This document shows, piece after piece, positions 7,358 to 15,361 of a stretch of 64,000 nucleotides of DNA. Within the stretch, counting starts at the first letter, position 1; every line of letters starts with the position of its first letter. The notes under the pieces were generated by a model that was not told where the DNA came from, did no database searches, and was given only the letters and a program-made list of their open reading frames with translations. Source of the DNA: Lawsonibacter celer (GTDB lineage Bacteria > Bacillota > Clostridia > Oscillospirales > Oscillospiraceae); the NCBI RefSeq assembly GCF_014281125.1, contig NZ_JACOEA010000009.1, positions 1-64,000 on the forward strand. Reading direction: 5' to 3'. A program made the position numbers and the translations under genes.

Positions 7358-8206
7358 TTACAGGGCGGCGATGGTCTCGCGGAGGAAGCGCACGGCCATG
7401 CGGATGTCCTCCGCGCCGTTCTTCGCCTCGCGCTCGATGGTCAGGAAACCGTTGTAGCCTACAGACTGGAGGGCGCGGAGATAGGGGATCCAGCGCACGC
7501 TTCCCTGACCCAGAGGGGTCTCCTCATAGCAGGGGTTGGAGAGAATCCAGTCCAGGCCGTCCTCGGCAAATTTGTGGTAGAACTCCTCCGGAAGGATAGG
7601 GCTCAGGGAGCGGCCGTCCTTGGCATGGGTGTGGACGATGGCGCTCCCCGCGTCGGCCACGGCGGACACCTCGTCGTCGGCCCCCACCATAACCAGGTTG
7701 GCCGGGTCAAAATTGATCCCCATGCCCTTGCCGCAGGCGTCCACAAAGCCCCGCAGGGTCTTAAGGGGCTCGGGGCCGGTCTCCACGGCGATGACGGCAC
7801 CCCGCTCCGCGGCGTATCGGGCCGCTTCGCCCGCTGCGTCCAGCATGACCTGGTAGCGGGGGTGGGAGGAGTCGGCGGGCACCACGCCGATGTGGGTGGT
7901 GACAATCCGGCAGTCCAGTTCCAGAGCCAGATCCACCACCCGCTTCAGGTAGTCCAGCTTGGGAGGATTGTCCTCCGGCTTTTCAAAGCCAAAGCCCCCC
8001 AGCTCGCCGCAAAGGGCGGTGACCGTCTGCCCGGCGTCCCGTGCGGCGGAACGGACCGCGGAAACGGTGTCCCTGGAGACAGTGCGGGGGTCAAACTCGT
8101 CTGCCGCGTAGATCTGCACGCCTTCAGCGCCGCAGCGGCCGGACTCCCGGATGCCCTCCAGCAGGCCGACGCCAAACCAGTCGGCCAGAGTTGCAATTTG
8201 AAACAT
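7358..8206 (-). CDS. Sugar phosphate isomerase/epimerase (TIM barrel), second copy
   Basis: 282 aa; start placed at ATG 8206 (TAAGGAGCGG ribosome site) rather than an upstream in-frame codon that would read into the previous gene. The ligand pattern 'AVETGPEPL', 'NFDPANLVMVGADD', 'HTHAKDG' and 'LTIERE' is that of the IolE/xylose-isomerase-like family. It is only distantly similar to the neighbour at 6398-7312, so the two probably catalyse different steps. It starts 11 nt after the stop of the operon's first gene. Confidence 0.8.
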   Translation of the reverse strand: MFQIATLADWFGVGLLEGIRESGRCGAEGVQIYAADEFDPRTVSRDTVSAVRSAARDAGQTVTALCGELGGFGFEKPEDNPPKLDYLKRVVDLALELDCRIVTTHIGVVPADSSHPRYQVMLDAAGEAARYAAERGAVIAVETGPEPLKTLRGFVDACGKGMGINFDPANLVMVGADDEVSAVADAGSAIVHTHAKDGRSLSPILPEEFYHKFAEDGLDWILSNPCYEETPLGQGSVRWIPYLRALQSVGYNGFLTIEREAKNGAEDIRMAVRFLRETIAAL

Positions 8207-8217
8207 ACGCCCGCTCC

Positions 8218-9363
8218 TTACCCGTCGATTTTGATCCAGCGGCGTTCCCGGGCGCTGCGCACCACGGCGTCGCACAGGACCATTTCCCGCAGGCCGTCGT
8301 CAAAGTTGGCAAAGATCCCCTTGCCGCTGTCACCCTGCTCAATGGCGGCGTAGATGGCCTTGAAATTCTGCTTGAAGGTGTCGGGGAAGCCCTCCACATG
8401 GCCGCCGGGATAGCTGATAGAGGCGGCGGCCAGGCCGCTGAGGATGGAGGGGTCCTTGGGGGCCTTCTGGTTGAAGGCGTCTCTGCGACCGATCCAAAGC
8501 TCGTTGCTGTCCTCGCTGTCCCAGTGAAGGGCGCACCGGCTGCCGCCGATGTCCATGAGGATCTGGTTCTTCCGCCCGGCAAACACCTGGCTGATGGTGC
8601 AGGCGCCGTGGGCGCCGTTGTCAAAGCGGAAGAGCACCGTGCAGTAGTCCTCGGTGTGGATGGGGATCTCCGCGTAGTCCTCGGGCCGCAGGGCCATGCC
8701 GGAATAGGTGTCCACGGGCTTGAGGGGCTTTTTGCGGGTTTTGTGGAAGGTCTCAAAATCGGCCAGCACTTCCACCGCCCGCAGGCCGGTCACCGACTCC
8801 ACCATGTCGATCCAGTGGGAGCCGATGTCCGCAAAGGCGCGGGAGTCGCCGCTCACCTCGGGCTCCAGCCGCCAGCTGTAGTCGGTGTCGTAGTACAGCC
8901 AGTCCTGGAGATAGCCGCCGTGGACGGTGTAGATGTCGCCCACCTCGCCGCTGTCCACCATGGCCTTGGCCTGCATGACCTGGGGATACCAGCGGCAGTT
9001 GAAATTGACGCCGGTGATAATGTTGTGCTCCTTCGCGTAGGCGGCCAGCGCCCGCGCCTCCTCCAGGGTCTTGGTCAGGGGCTTCTCGCACACCACGGCG
9101 ATGCCCCGCTCCATGGCGTACATGGCCATCTCATAATGGGAGGCGTTGGGGGTGCAGATGTGGACCACATCCGGCTTTTCCGTGTCGATCATCTCCCGGT
9201 AGTCGTCGTACCCCCGGGGGACACAGTGGGCCTCGGCCTTGGCGGCGGCGTTGGGCACGTCGGCGACGGCCACCACATCCACATTGCCCAGCCGGCGCAG
9301 CGCCTCAATATGGGCGGCGCCAATAAAGCCAACGCCAATTACACAAGTTCGGAACCGTTTCAT
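8218..9363 (-). CDS. Gfo/Idh/MocA family oxidoreductase, first gene of the minus-strand operon
   Basis: 381 aa: Rossmann loop 'VIGVGFIGAAH' (8-18), catalytic E93-K94-P95, and 'ADIGSHWIDMVESV' with the substrate-domain His. The C-terminal 'SYPGGHVEGFPDTFKQNF' segment is typical of the subfamily that works on myo-inositol-like or gluco-configured substrates. It heads a five-gene run (8218 to 4567) with tight spacing. Its promoter must lie in 9364-9557, shared with the divergent operon; AAAGGGG precedes the ATG. Confidence 0.85.
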   Translation of the reverse strand: MKRFRTCVIGVGFIGAAHIEALRRLGNVDVVAVADVPNAAAKAEAHCVPRGYDDYREMIDTEKPDVVHICTPNASHYEMAMYAMERGIAVVCEKPLTKTLEEARALAAYAKEHNIITGVNFNCRWYPQVMQAKAMVDSGEVGDIYTVHGGYLQDWLYYDTDYSWRLEPEVSGDSRAFADIGSHWIDMVESVTGLRAVEVLADFETFHKTRKKPLKPVDTYSGMALRPEDYAEIPIHTEDYCTVLFRFDNGAHGACTISQVFAGRKNQILMDIGGSRCALHWDSEDSNELWIGRRDAFNQKAPKDPSILSGLAAASISYPGGHVEGFPDTFKQNFKAIYAAIEQGDSGKGIFANFDDGLREMVLCDAVVRSARERRWIKIDG

Positions 9364-9557
9364 TTTTGCTTAACCCCTTTCAAATATTATCAAATGCGCG
9401 GTGCACACAGACGGGACGCTTCTACCAAGAAGTATATCCTATGCTGCAAAAGATTGCAAGGGAAACCCCATATAATTCGGAGAGAAGGGCTGGAACACTT
9501 TTTTAATGTTGAAAAACACTCTGTTGCAGGTCTTTATCTGAAAAAATTTGAAAACCA

Positions 9558-9586
9558 TTGAATGAAATTGAAAAGAATGATATAAT
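9558..9586 (+). promoter_or_regulatory. Sigma-A promoter of the 9.6-13.7 kb operon
   Basis: TTGAAT and TATAAT are 17 nt apart, within an AT-rich stretch that contrasts with the GC-rich coding DNA. The start codon follows at 9655. Confidence 0.65.
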
Positions 9587-9654
9587 GGCACCGGCCCAGG
9601 CCGCCGCCGTCCTGGCCGCGCAGGCCCAGAAGTGACGTTTAGGAGGGGTAAGTA

Positions 9655-10758
9655 ATGAAAGATATCTGCAACAAACTGATTCAGGCGACTCGGTTTCCCT
9701 CGCCCGCCCGGAAGGACTGGCGCATCGGCTGCATCGGATCCGGCTTCATTATGGCCGACTGCCATCTGGTCTCCTACCGGAACGCAGGGTTTAACCCGGC
9801 GGCCATCGCCTCCCGCACTCCGGCCCATGCCCAGGCGGTAGCCGACCGGCATGGGATCCCCAAGGTGTATGATACCTGGCAGGAGCTGCTGGCGGACGAG
9901 AGCCTGGAGATCCTGGATGTGGCCTTCCCGCCGGATCAGCAGCTGGAGATTGTCCGCCAGGCGGTGAAGTGTCCCAACCTAAAGGGCATCCTGTGCCAGA
10001 AGCCCTTGGAGATGTCTCTGGAGCGGGCCCGGGAGATCGCCCGGCTGGGGGAGGAGAGCGGCAAGGCCATTGCCGTCAACTCCAACATGCGCTGCGACCA
10101 GTCCATGCGGGCGCTGAAGTATCTGCTGGACACGGGAGAGCTGGGAGAGCCGGTGCTGGCCACCATCGAGATGCGTGCCATTCCTCACTGGCAGGAGTTC
10201 CTGAAGGCGTACAGCAAGTTGGAAATCTTCGGCATGGGGATCCACCATGTGGACATTTTCCGCTTCCTCTTCGGGGACCCGGCGGAGATCACCTGCGTGT
10301 GCCGCACCGACCCCAGAAGCAAGTTCCCCCATACCGACGGCATTGTGCAGTTTACCTACAAATATGACAGCGGCATGATGGCCACCTCTCTGGACGATGT
10401 GTGGGCCTGGCCGGAGGAGCCCTGCGAGAAGGACATCTACATCCGCTGGCGTGTGGAGGGCACTGAGGGCATGGCCCAGGGCACCATCGGCTGGCCCATG
10501 TATCCGGAGCGCTGCCCCTCCACCCTGCGCTTTACCTCCAAACGCTATCCCCACCAGTGGGTGGAGCCCAAGTGGGAAACGGTCTGGTTCCCCGACGCCT
10601 TTGAAGGGACAATGGCCCAGCTGCTGCGGGCGGTGGAGAACGGGACGGAGCCGGAGATCTCCGCCCGGGACAACATTGCCACCATTGCCTGCGTGGAGGC
10701 CTGCTACCGCTCCATTGAAGAGAAGCGCACCGTGGCGCTGAGCGAAGTGTTGGGCTGA
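9655..10758 (+). CDS. Gfo/Idh/MocA family oxidoreductase with QKP in place of EKP
   Basis: 367 aa with a 20-residue N-terminal extension before the Rossmann loop 'CIGSGFIMADCH' (26-37). The family motif reads Q115-K116-P117; the Lys is kept but the Glu is Gln. The second domain has 'GMGIHHVDIFRFLFG' with the conserved His pair. Tryptophan-rich C-terminal region (VWAWPEEP, RWRVEG). TAGGAGGGG precedes the ATG. First gene of an operon that continues with an isomerase, a ROK kinase, another Gfo/Idh and a DeoR regulator, so likely the initial oxidation or reduction of an imported sugar derivative. Confidence 0.85.
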   Translation: MKDICNKLIQATRFPSPARKDWRIGCIGSGFIMADCHLVSYRNAGFNPAAIASRTPAHAQAVADRHGIPKVYDTWQELLADESLEILDVAFPPDQQLEIVRQAVKCPNLKGILCQKPLEMSLERAREIARLGEESGKAIAVNSNMRCDQSMRALKYLLDTGELGEPVLATIEMRAIPHWQEFLKAYSKLEIFGMGIHHVDIFRFLFGDPAEITCVCRTDPRSKFPHTDGIVQFTYKYDSGMMATSLDDVWAWPEEPCEKDIYIRWRVEGTEGMAQGTIGWPMYPERCPSTLRFTSKRYPHQWVEPKWETVWFPDAFEGTMAQLLRAVENGTEPEISARDNIATIACVEACYRSIEEKRTVALSEVLG

Positions 10759-10819
10759 GGATACAGACCGCCCGCCGGAGGGCGGGAAAAACATGTCAAT
10801 GAATAAGGAGGAATCCACT

Positions 10820-11722
10820 ATGATCAGCGTCGGCATTTTTACCGGCTACTACCCCTATGCGATGGATGAAGTCATCCGCCGCATCAAGGCCTCTGACTTC
10901 AACTGTGTACAGCTGGACGTATCCTTTAAGGATTTTGACGCGGCAAAGCAGCCGCTGACCGAGCAGAAGGCCCACGAAATCCGGGACGCCTTCCGGGACG
11001 CCAACCTGCCCGTGATCGCCGTGTCCGCCTACACCAACTTCATCCACCCGGACCCGGAGGTGCGCAGGCGCAACATCGACTATATCAAGATGATGCTTCG
11101 CTATGCCAGAGATTTGGGCTGCCCCTATGTGGCCAGCGAGACGGGCACCTATAACCTGGAGAGCGACTGGGTCTGGCACGAGAAGAACGCCGACCCCAGA
11201 GTGTATGAAGAGACCATCGGTGTCATCCGGGAGCTGGCCGACTTCGCCGGGGAGTGGGGATCCACCTTTATTGTGGAGAACTACGTCAACAACGTCATCG
11301 GCACGGTGGAGCAGGTGGAGCAGATGTTCCGCGACGTGAACAGCAGGCATCTGGGTCTGATCTGCGACCCCACCAACTATTTCAACGAGACCGCCATGGA
11401 GGACATCGACGGCACCATCAACCATATCTTTGACAAGCTCAGCCCCTACATGAGGATTGCCCACGCCAAGGACATCAAGTTGGCCTCCGACACCGGGGAG
11501 AAGCACGCGGACATCGATGCGGACGCCTCCCACTCCTTCCGGGGTTCCGGCAGTGTGGAGCTGCCCGCCGCCGGTCTGGGTGTGCTGAATTACCCGCTCT
11601 ATGTGAAACGCCTGGCGGAGGAGCACCCCAATATTCCGCTGATCATCGAGCACCTGGACGAGGGCGATATCGAGCGGGCCAAGCGCTTTACCGACGGTGT
11701 GCTCAAGGACGTGGGCGTGTAA
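10820..11722 (+). CDS. Sugar phosphate isomerase/epimerase (TIM barrel), third copy
   Basis: 300 aa; start at ATG 10820 with AAGGAGG 9 nt upstream, in preference to an upstream GTG-type extension that contains the ribosome site. Metal-ligand strands: 'FIVENYVNN', 'ICDPTNYFN', 'RIAHAKDIK' and 'LIIEHLDEGD'. The last motif, with 'HLDEGDIERAK', is characteristic of hexulose-phosphate-isomerase-like proteins. A GC hairpin (10770-10786) sits in the preceding gap. Coupled in order with the oxidoreductase before and the ROK kinase after it. Confidence 0.8.
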   Translation: MISVGIFTGYYPYAMDEVIRRIKASDFNCVQLDVSFKDFDAAKQPLTEQKAHEIRDAFRDANLPVIAVSAYTNFIHPDPEVRRRNIDYIKMMLRYARDLGCPYVASETGTYNLESDWVWHEKNADPRVYEETIGVIRELADFAGEWGSTFIVENYVNNVIGTVEQVEQMFRDVNSRHLGLICDPTNYFNETAMEDIDGTINHIFDKLSPYMRIAHAKDIKLASDTGEKHADIDADASHSFRGSGSVELPAAGLGVLNYPLYVKRLAEEHPNIPLIIEHLDEGDIERAKRFTDGVLKDVGV

Positions 11723-11760
11723 GATACCGAATATCTGTAACTGAATTGGGAGGAACGAAT

Positions 11761-12708
11761 ATGCAGTACCGCATCGGCATTGACCTGGGCGGCACCGCCG
11801 TCAAGTCGGGGATTGTGGATGAAAATCATCAGGTGGTGTTCCGCCACTCACAGCCCAGCGACCATAACTTTGAGCGCGCTGTGGCCGGCCTGGCCGAGGC
11901 GGTGGAGACGGTGGCCGCCATGGCAGGGCTGAGGGTATCCGACTTTCCCTGTGTGGGGGTGGGTATCCCCAGCACCGTCAACCCCCATACAAAGCGGCTG
12001 GTGTTTGCCAACAATACCGGCTGGCGGGACGTCCCCATCGGGGAGGCCTTGGAGCAGCGCCTTGGTATTCCCGTGTACATCGGCAATGACGCCAACTGCG
12101 CCGTCATCGGCGAAGCGCTGGCTGGCGCGGCCAAGGGGCGGAAAAATGTGGTGATGCTTACATTGGGCACCGGCGTGGGCGGGGGCATCCTGCTGGACGG
12201 CAGGCTCTTCACCGGCGGCGACGGCATGGGGGTGGAGCTGGGGCACACCCCTCTGCTGCACGGGGGGTACCGCTGTACCTGCGGTATTGAGGGCTGTCTG
12301 GAGGGCTATGCCTCGGTGACGGCGCTGATTCGCCAGACCAGGCAGGCCATGGAGGAACACCCTGAGTCCGCCCTCCACGCCTATGTGGCGGAGCACGGCG
12401 GGCAGGTGGACGGCCGCACCGCCTTCGACTGCGCCCAGGCGGGGGACGAGGCGGCCGCCGCTGTGGTGGACCAATACCTGGAGTATCTGGCCAACGGCAT
12501 CGGCGGGCTGATTACCATCTTTCGCCCGGAGATTTTTCTCCTGGGCGGCGGCCTGTCCGCTCAGGGGGAGAATCTGACCCGCCCACTCAGCGAGAAGGTG
12601 CTCCGCTATGTGTACTCCTCGGACCTGATCGGAGTGCCCCCCATTGTGACCGCCACCCTTGGCAACGCCGCCGGGACCATCGGCGCGGCCTACCTGGATC
12701 GGATGTAG
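11761..12708 (+). CDS. ROK family sugar kinase
   Basis: 315 aa. ATP-binding 'GIDLGGTAVKSGIVD' near residues 5-19, substrate-site 'GNDANCA' near 108, and the ROK zinc motif 'CTCGIEGCLE' near 178-187, preceded by the catalytic-region His of 'ELGHTPL'. GGGAGGAACG stands before the ATG. Known ROK kinases phosphorylate glucose, N-acetylmannosamine, N-acetylglucosamine, allose or fructose at C6. Given nanE and nagB nearby, ManNAc or GlcNAc kinase is possible, but an anhydro- or keto-sugar is equally compatible with the oxidoreductase context. Confidence 0.85.
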   Translation: MQYRIGIDLGGTAVKSGIVDENHQVVFRHSQPSDHNFERAVAGLAEAVETVAAMAGLRVSDFPCVGVGIPSTVNPHTKRLVFANNTGWRDVPIGEALEQRLGIPVYIGNDANCAVIGEALAGAAKGRKNVVMLTLGTGVGGGILLDGRLFTGGDGMGVELGHTPLLHGGYRCTCGIEGCLEGYASVTALIRQTRQAMEEHPESALHAYVAEHGGQVDGRTAFDCAQAGDEAAAAVVDQYLEYLANGIGGLITIFRPEIFLLGGGLSAQGENLTRPLSEKVLRYVYSSDLIGVPPIVTATLGNAAGTIGAAYLDRM

Positions 12709-12712
12709 GGCC

Positions 12713-13705
12713 ATGGTGCGCTTTGGGATCATTGGAACCAATTTTATTTCCCGGGAGTTTGTAAACGCCGGGAAAGCGCTGCCCGATTTCCGTGTCTCGG
12801 CGGTGTACTCCCGCAGCCTGGATACCGCCCGGGCCTTTGCCGGGGACTCGGGGGCGGTCTGCCTCACCAGCCTGGACGAGCTGGCCGGCCGGGCCGATGT
12901 GGACGCGGTGTACATCGCATCCCCCAATGCCTTCCACGCCGGTCAGGCGGAGCAGATGCTCCGCGCGGGCAAGCATGTGCTGCTGGAAAAGCCCGCCTGC
13001 CCGGATCGGGACACGTTTGCGCGGCTGTGCAGCCTTGCGCGGGAACAGGGCGTGGTGCTGCTGGAGGGCATGCGCCCGGCCTTTACCCCCGGCTTTGTCG
13101 CTCTGAGAGAGGCGGTTAGTGGCCTCGGTCCGGTGCGACGGGTCTCTTTCCTCTACTGCCAGTACTCCTCCCGATATGACAAATTTAAGGCGGGAATTGT
13201 GGAGAACGCCTTCAACCCGGCCCTGTGCAACGGCGCGCTCATGGACATCGGGGTGTACTGTGCCCACGCGCTCGTCTCCCTGTTCGGCCCGCCGGAGGGC
13301 GTGCTGGCCGCCGCGCACCGCCTGGAAAACGGGCTGGACGCCCAGGGGGGTGCCCTCTGCCGTTACCCGGGGATGCTGGCCGACCTGAGCTGGTCCAAAA
13401 TCGCGGACGGCAGGCGGGCCAACGAGATCCAGGGGGAGGAGGCCAGCCTGCTCATTGACAGCATCACAAATCCCAAGCGGATCCAGAGGGTCGGTCGGGA
13501 TGGGAGCCGCAGGACACTCTATCATGACCCTGATCCGGAGTTTTTCGGCATGACTCACGAGATTGCCGCCTTTCTGGCCTTTGTCGCCGCAGCTGAGAGC
13601 GGCCGGCCGTGGGAGGGGCACAACCGGGTGACGGAGCAGACCCTGTCCCTGATGGACCAGGTCCGCCGCCAGACCGGCATTGATTTTATCCTGCGCACGT
13701 CGTAG
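12713..13705 (+). CDS. Gfo/Idh/MocA family oxidoreductase (dihydrodiol-dehydrogenase-like subgroup)
   Basis: 330 aa; start at ATG 12713, 4 nt after the ROK stop. Rossmann loop 'IIGTNFISREF' (6-16), E92-K93-P94, then 'LEGMRPAFTPGF' and 'LMDIGVYCAHALVSLFG' in the substrate domain. The tyrosine in GVYCAH, instead of the His of the other paralogues, marks it as the YjhC/dihydrodiol dehydrogenase-like branch. It is therefore unlikely to be redundant with the three other Gfo/Idh proteins of the island. The ribosome site is weak, fitting translational coupling. Confidence 0.8.
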   Translation: MVRFGIIGTNFISREFVNAGKALPDFRVSAVYSRSLDTARAFAGDSGAVCLTSLDELAGRADVDAVYIASPNAFHAGQAEQMLRAGKHVLLEKPACPDRDTFARLCSLAREQGVVLLEGMRPAFTPGFVALREAVSGLGPVRRVSFLYCQYSSRYDKFKAGIVENAFNPALCNGALMDIGVYCAHALVSLFGPPEGVLAAAHRLENGLDAQGGALCRYPGMLADLSWSKIADGRRANEIQGEEASLLIDSITNPKRIQRVGRDGSRRTLYHDPDPEFFGMTHEIAAFLAFVAAAESGRPWEGHNRVTEQTLSLMDQVRRQTGIDFILRTS

Positions 13706-13721
13706 AAGAGAGGGCGGAACC

Positions 13722-14495
13722 ATGATTGCATCTGCAAGAAGCCTCTATATTTTAAGGCGGCTCAACGAGGCCGGCATTGTAGACTACAAGAGCATCGCCA
13801 GCGAGCTGGGCGTGTCCGAGGCCACGGTGCGCCGGGACTTTGAAAAGCTGGAATCCCAGGGAAAGCTGCGCCGGGTGCGCAGCGGAGCCGTGCGCAATGG
13901 CGATGAGGAGGGGGAATTTGACGCGGAGCTGTCCATCCGCGCCAAAAACACCCTGAATACCCAGGAAAAGCTGTTGGTGGCCACGGCCGCGGCAGAGGTG
14001 GTGCAGCCCGGGGAGAGCGTGTTCCTGGACGCGGGCACCAGCATATCACCGCTGGGTTCCCTGCTCTTGACCATGCCGATCCGCATTGTGACCTACAACA
14101 ATGTGGTTTTGCAGCGGGCCACCCCCAAATCCAGGGCGGAGGTCTTTGGCCTGGGCGGACAGCTGATCCCAGCGGATCAGATGATTGTGGGCGCGATTGC
14201 CGAGCGTACCCTGGAGAATTTCGGCTTTGACCGGGCGTTTATCGGCTGTATGGGTCTGGATGTGAAGAACAACACGGTCTACGAGACGGATATGGAATGC
14301 ATGCGCCTGAAAGAGATTGCCATGAAGAACGCCAAGGCCAGCTATCTGCTGGCCGACCGCAGCAAGCTGAGCAAGGTGGGCCTGTTCCGCTTTGCCGGGC
14401 TGGACGCCTTTGAGCAGGTGTATCTCAACGGCCCCAGGCCAAAGGGAAAATTCCAGGATAACCTGACCTTTGTGGAGCCAACAGAAAAGGATTAA
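13722..14495 (+). CDS. DeoR-family transcriptional regulator
   Basis: 257 aa; start ATG 13722 (GAGAGGGCGG upstream). The N-terminal winged helix-turn-helix 'IASELGVSEATVRRDFEKLESQGKL' (about 22-46) is the DeoR signature. The sugar-phosphate-sensing domain has 'VFLDAGTSI' near 105 and 'ADRSKLSKVGLFRFAGL' near 222. DeoR proteins usually repress a sugar operon until a phosphosugar binds. It closes the 9.6-14.5 kb operon, so autoregulation and control of the neighbouring divergent operons are expected; candidate TTGCAA-centred sites occur in local promoters. Confidence 0.9.
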   Translation: MIASARSLYILRRLNEAGIVDYKSIASELGVSEATVRRDFEKLESQGKLRRVRSGAVRNGDEEGEFDAELSIRAKNTLNTQEKLLVATAAAEVVQPGESVFLDAGTSISPLGSLLLTMPIRIVTYNNVVLQRATPKSRAEVFGLGGQLIPADQMIVGAIAERTLENFGFDRAFIGCMGLDVKNNTVYETDMECMRLKEIAMKNAKASYLLADRSKLSKVGLFRFAGLDAFEQVYLNGPRPKGKFQDNLTFVEPTEKD

Positions 14496-14504
14496 ATTCG
14501 TTTG

Positions 14505-14535
14505 AAAAGCGTCCATGCACTGCATGGACGCTTTT
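14505..14535 (+). terminator. Intrinsic terminator after the DeoR gene
   Basis: Perfect 15-bp arms AAAAGCGTCCATGCA / TGCATGGACGCTTTT with a 1-nt formal gap. It ends the oxidoreductase-kinase-regulator operon. Confidence 0.85.
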
Positions 14536-14547
14536 GCAATGTTTTGA

Positions 14548-14575
14548 TTGACTTTGCAAAAAGATGCGATATAAT
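14548..14575 (+). promoter_or_regulatory. Sigma-A promoter of the nanE-GRE-manA operon
   Basis: TTGACT and TATAAT are 16 nt apart. TTGCAA-type sequences at 14534-14539 and 14554-14562 flank the -35 box and could be operator half-sites. Confidence 0.7.
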
Positions 14576-14610
14576 GACAGTGAGAATATAGAAAGGCGGC
14601 GTGTGTATTT

Positions 14611-15360
14611 ATGAAAACCACAGATCCGAAGAAAAGAGCGATTCTGGAGTCCTTTAAGAACGGATTGATTGTATCCTGTCAGGTGCAGCATGACGACCCC
14701 ATCAGCACCCCCGACATGCATGTGAAGATGGCCCAGGCCGCCCTCTGGGGCGGGGCTGTGGGCATTCGCGCCAACTCCCCGGAGCAGATACGGGACATCA
14801 AGGCGGCCGTGGACCTGCCCCTCATCGGGCTATATAAGCAGTGGAACAGGGGCACCGATGTGTTCATCACCCCCAATCTGGACGCGGTGCGCCAGGTGTA
14901 TGAGGCGGGGGCCGACATCATCGCACTGGACTGCACCAACCAGATCAACGCCGACGGCCGTCCGGCCTGGGAGCTCTTCCCCGAGGCCAAGAAGGCTTTC
15001 CCTGACGCCATGTTTTTTGCCGATGTGTCCAACTTTGAGGAGGCGGAGCGGGCGGTGGCCATGGGGGCGGATATCGTGGGGCCCACCCTGTACGGCTACA
15101 CGGCGCAGACCAAGCACATTGAGGAGCCCGACCTGCGGGAGTTTGCCCATATGTGCCGCGCCTTCGGCGACGACGTATATATGGTGATGGAGGGGCATAT
15201 CTACTCCCCGGAGGACGCCATCAAGTGCCTGTACTTAGGCGCCCACGCGGTAGTGGTGGGCAGCGCCATCACCCGCCCCCACCTGACCACCAAGCGGTTT
15301 ACCGACCTGATGGGCGGCTACCGGAACAACTGGCGCGACGCGGAGAGGAGTGCGCATTAA
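14611..15360 (+). CDS. nanE: N-acetylmannosamine-6-phosphate 2-epimerase
   Basis: 249 aa TIM barrel of the NanE family, usual length. The catalytic Lys lies in 'LIGLYKQWN' (about residue 76) and the catalytic Glu in 'VMEGHIYSPEDA' (about 194); 'SCQVQHDDPI' near the N-terminus is the family's opening motif. Known reaction: ManNAc-6-P to GlcNAc-6-P. First gene of the operon, and the stop is adjacent to the start of a glycyl radical enzyme. No sialic acid lyase (nanA) or nagA is in the window, so the partner pathway is incomplete here, and a non-classical 2-epimerisation substrate is possible. Confidence 0.85.
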   Translation: MKTTDPKKRAILESFKNGLIVSCQVQHDDPISTPDMHVKMAQAALWGGAVGIRANSPEQIRDIKAAVDLPLIGLYKQWNRGTDVFITPNLDAVRQVYEAGADIIALDCTNQINADGRPAWELFPEAKKAFPDAMFFADVSNFEEAERAVAMGADIVGPTLYGYTAQTKHIEEPDLREFAHMCRAFGDDVYMVMEGHIYSPEDAIKCLYLGAHAVVVGSAITRPHLTTKRFTDLMGGYRNNWRDAERSAH

Positions 15361-15361
15361 T

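Noticed and set aside
9585..9635. Sixteen-codon leader peptide (MAPAQAAAVLAAQAQK)
   Set aside because: Its ATG overlaps the -10 box, so it would not be in the transcript.
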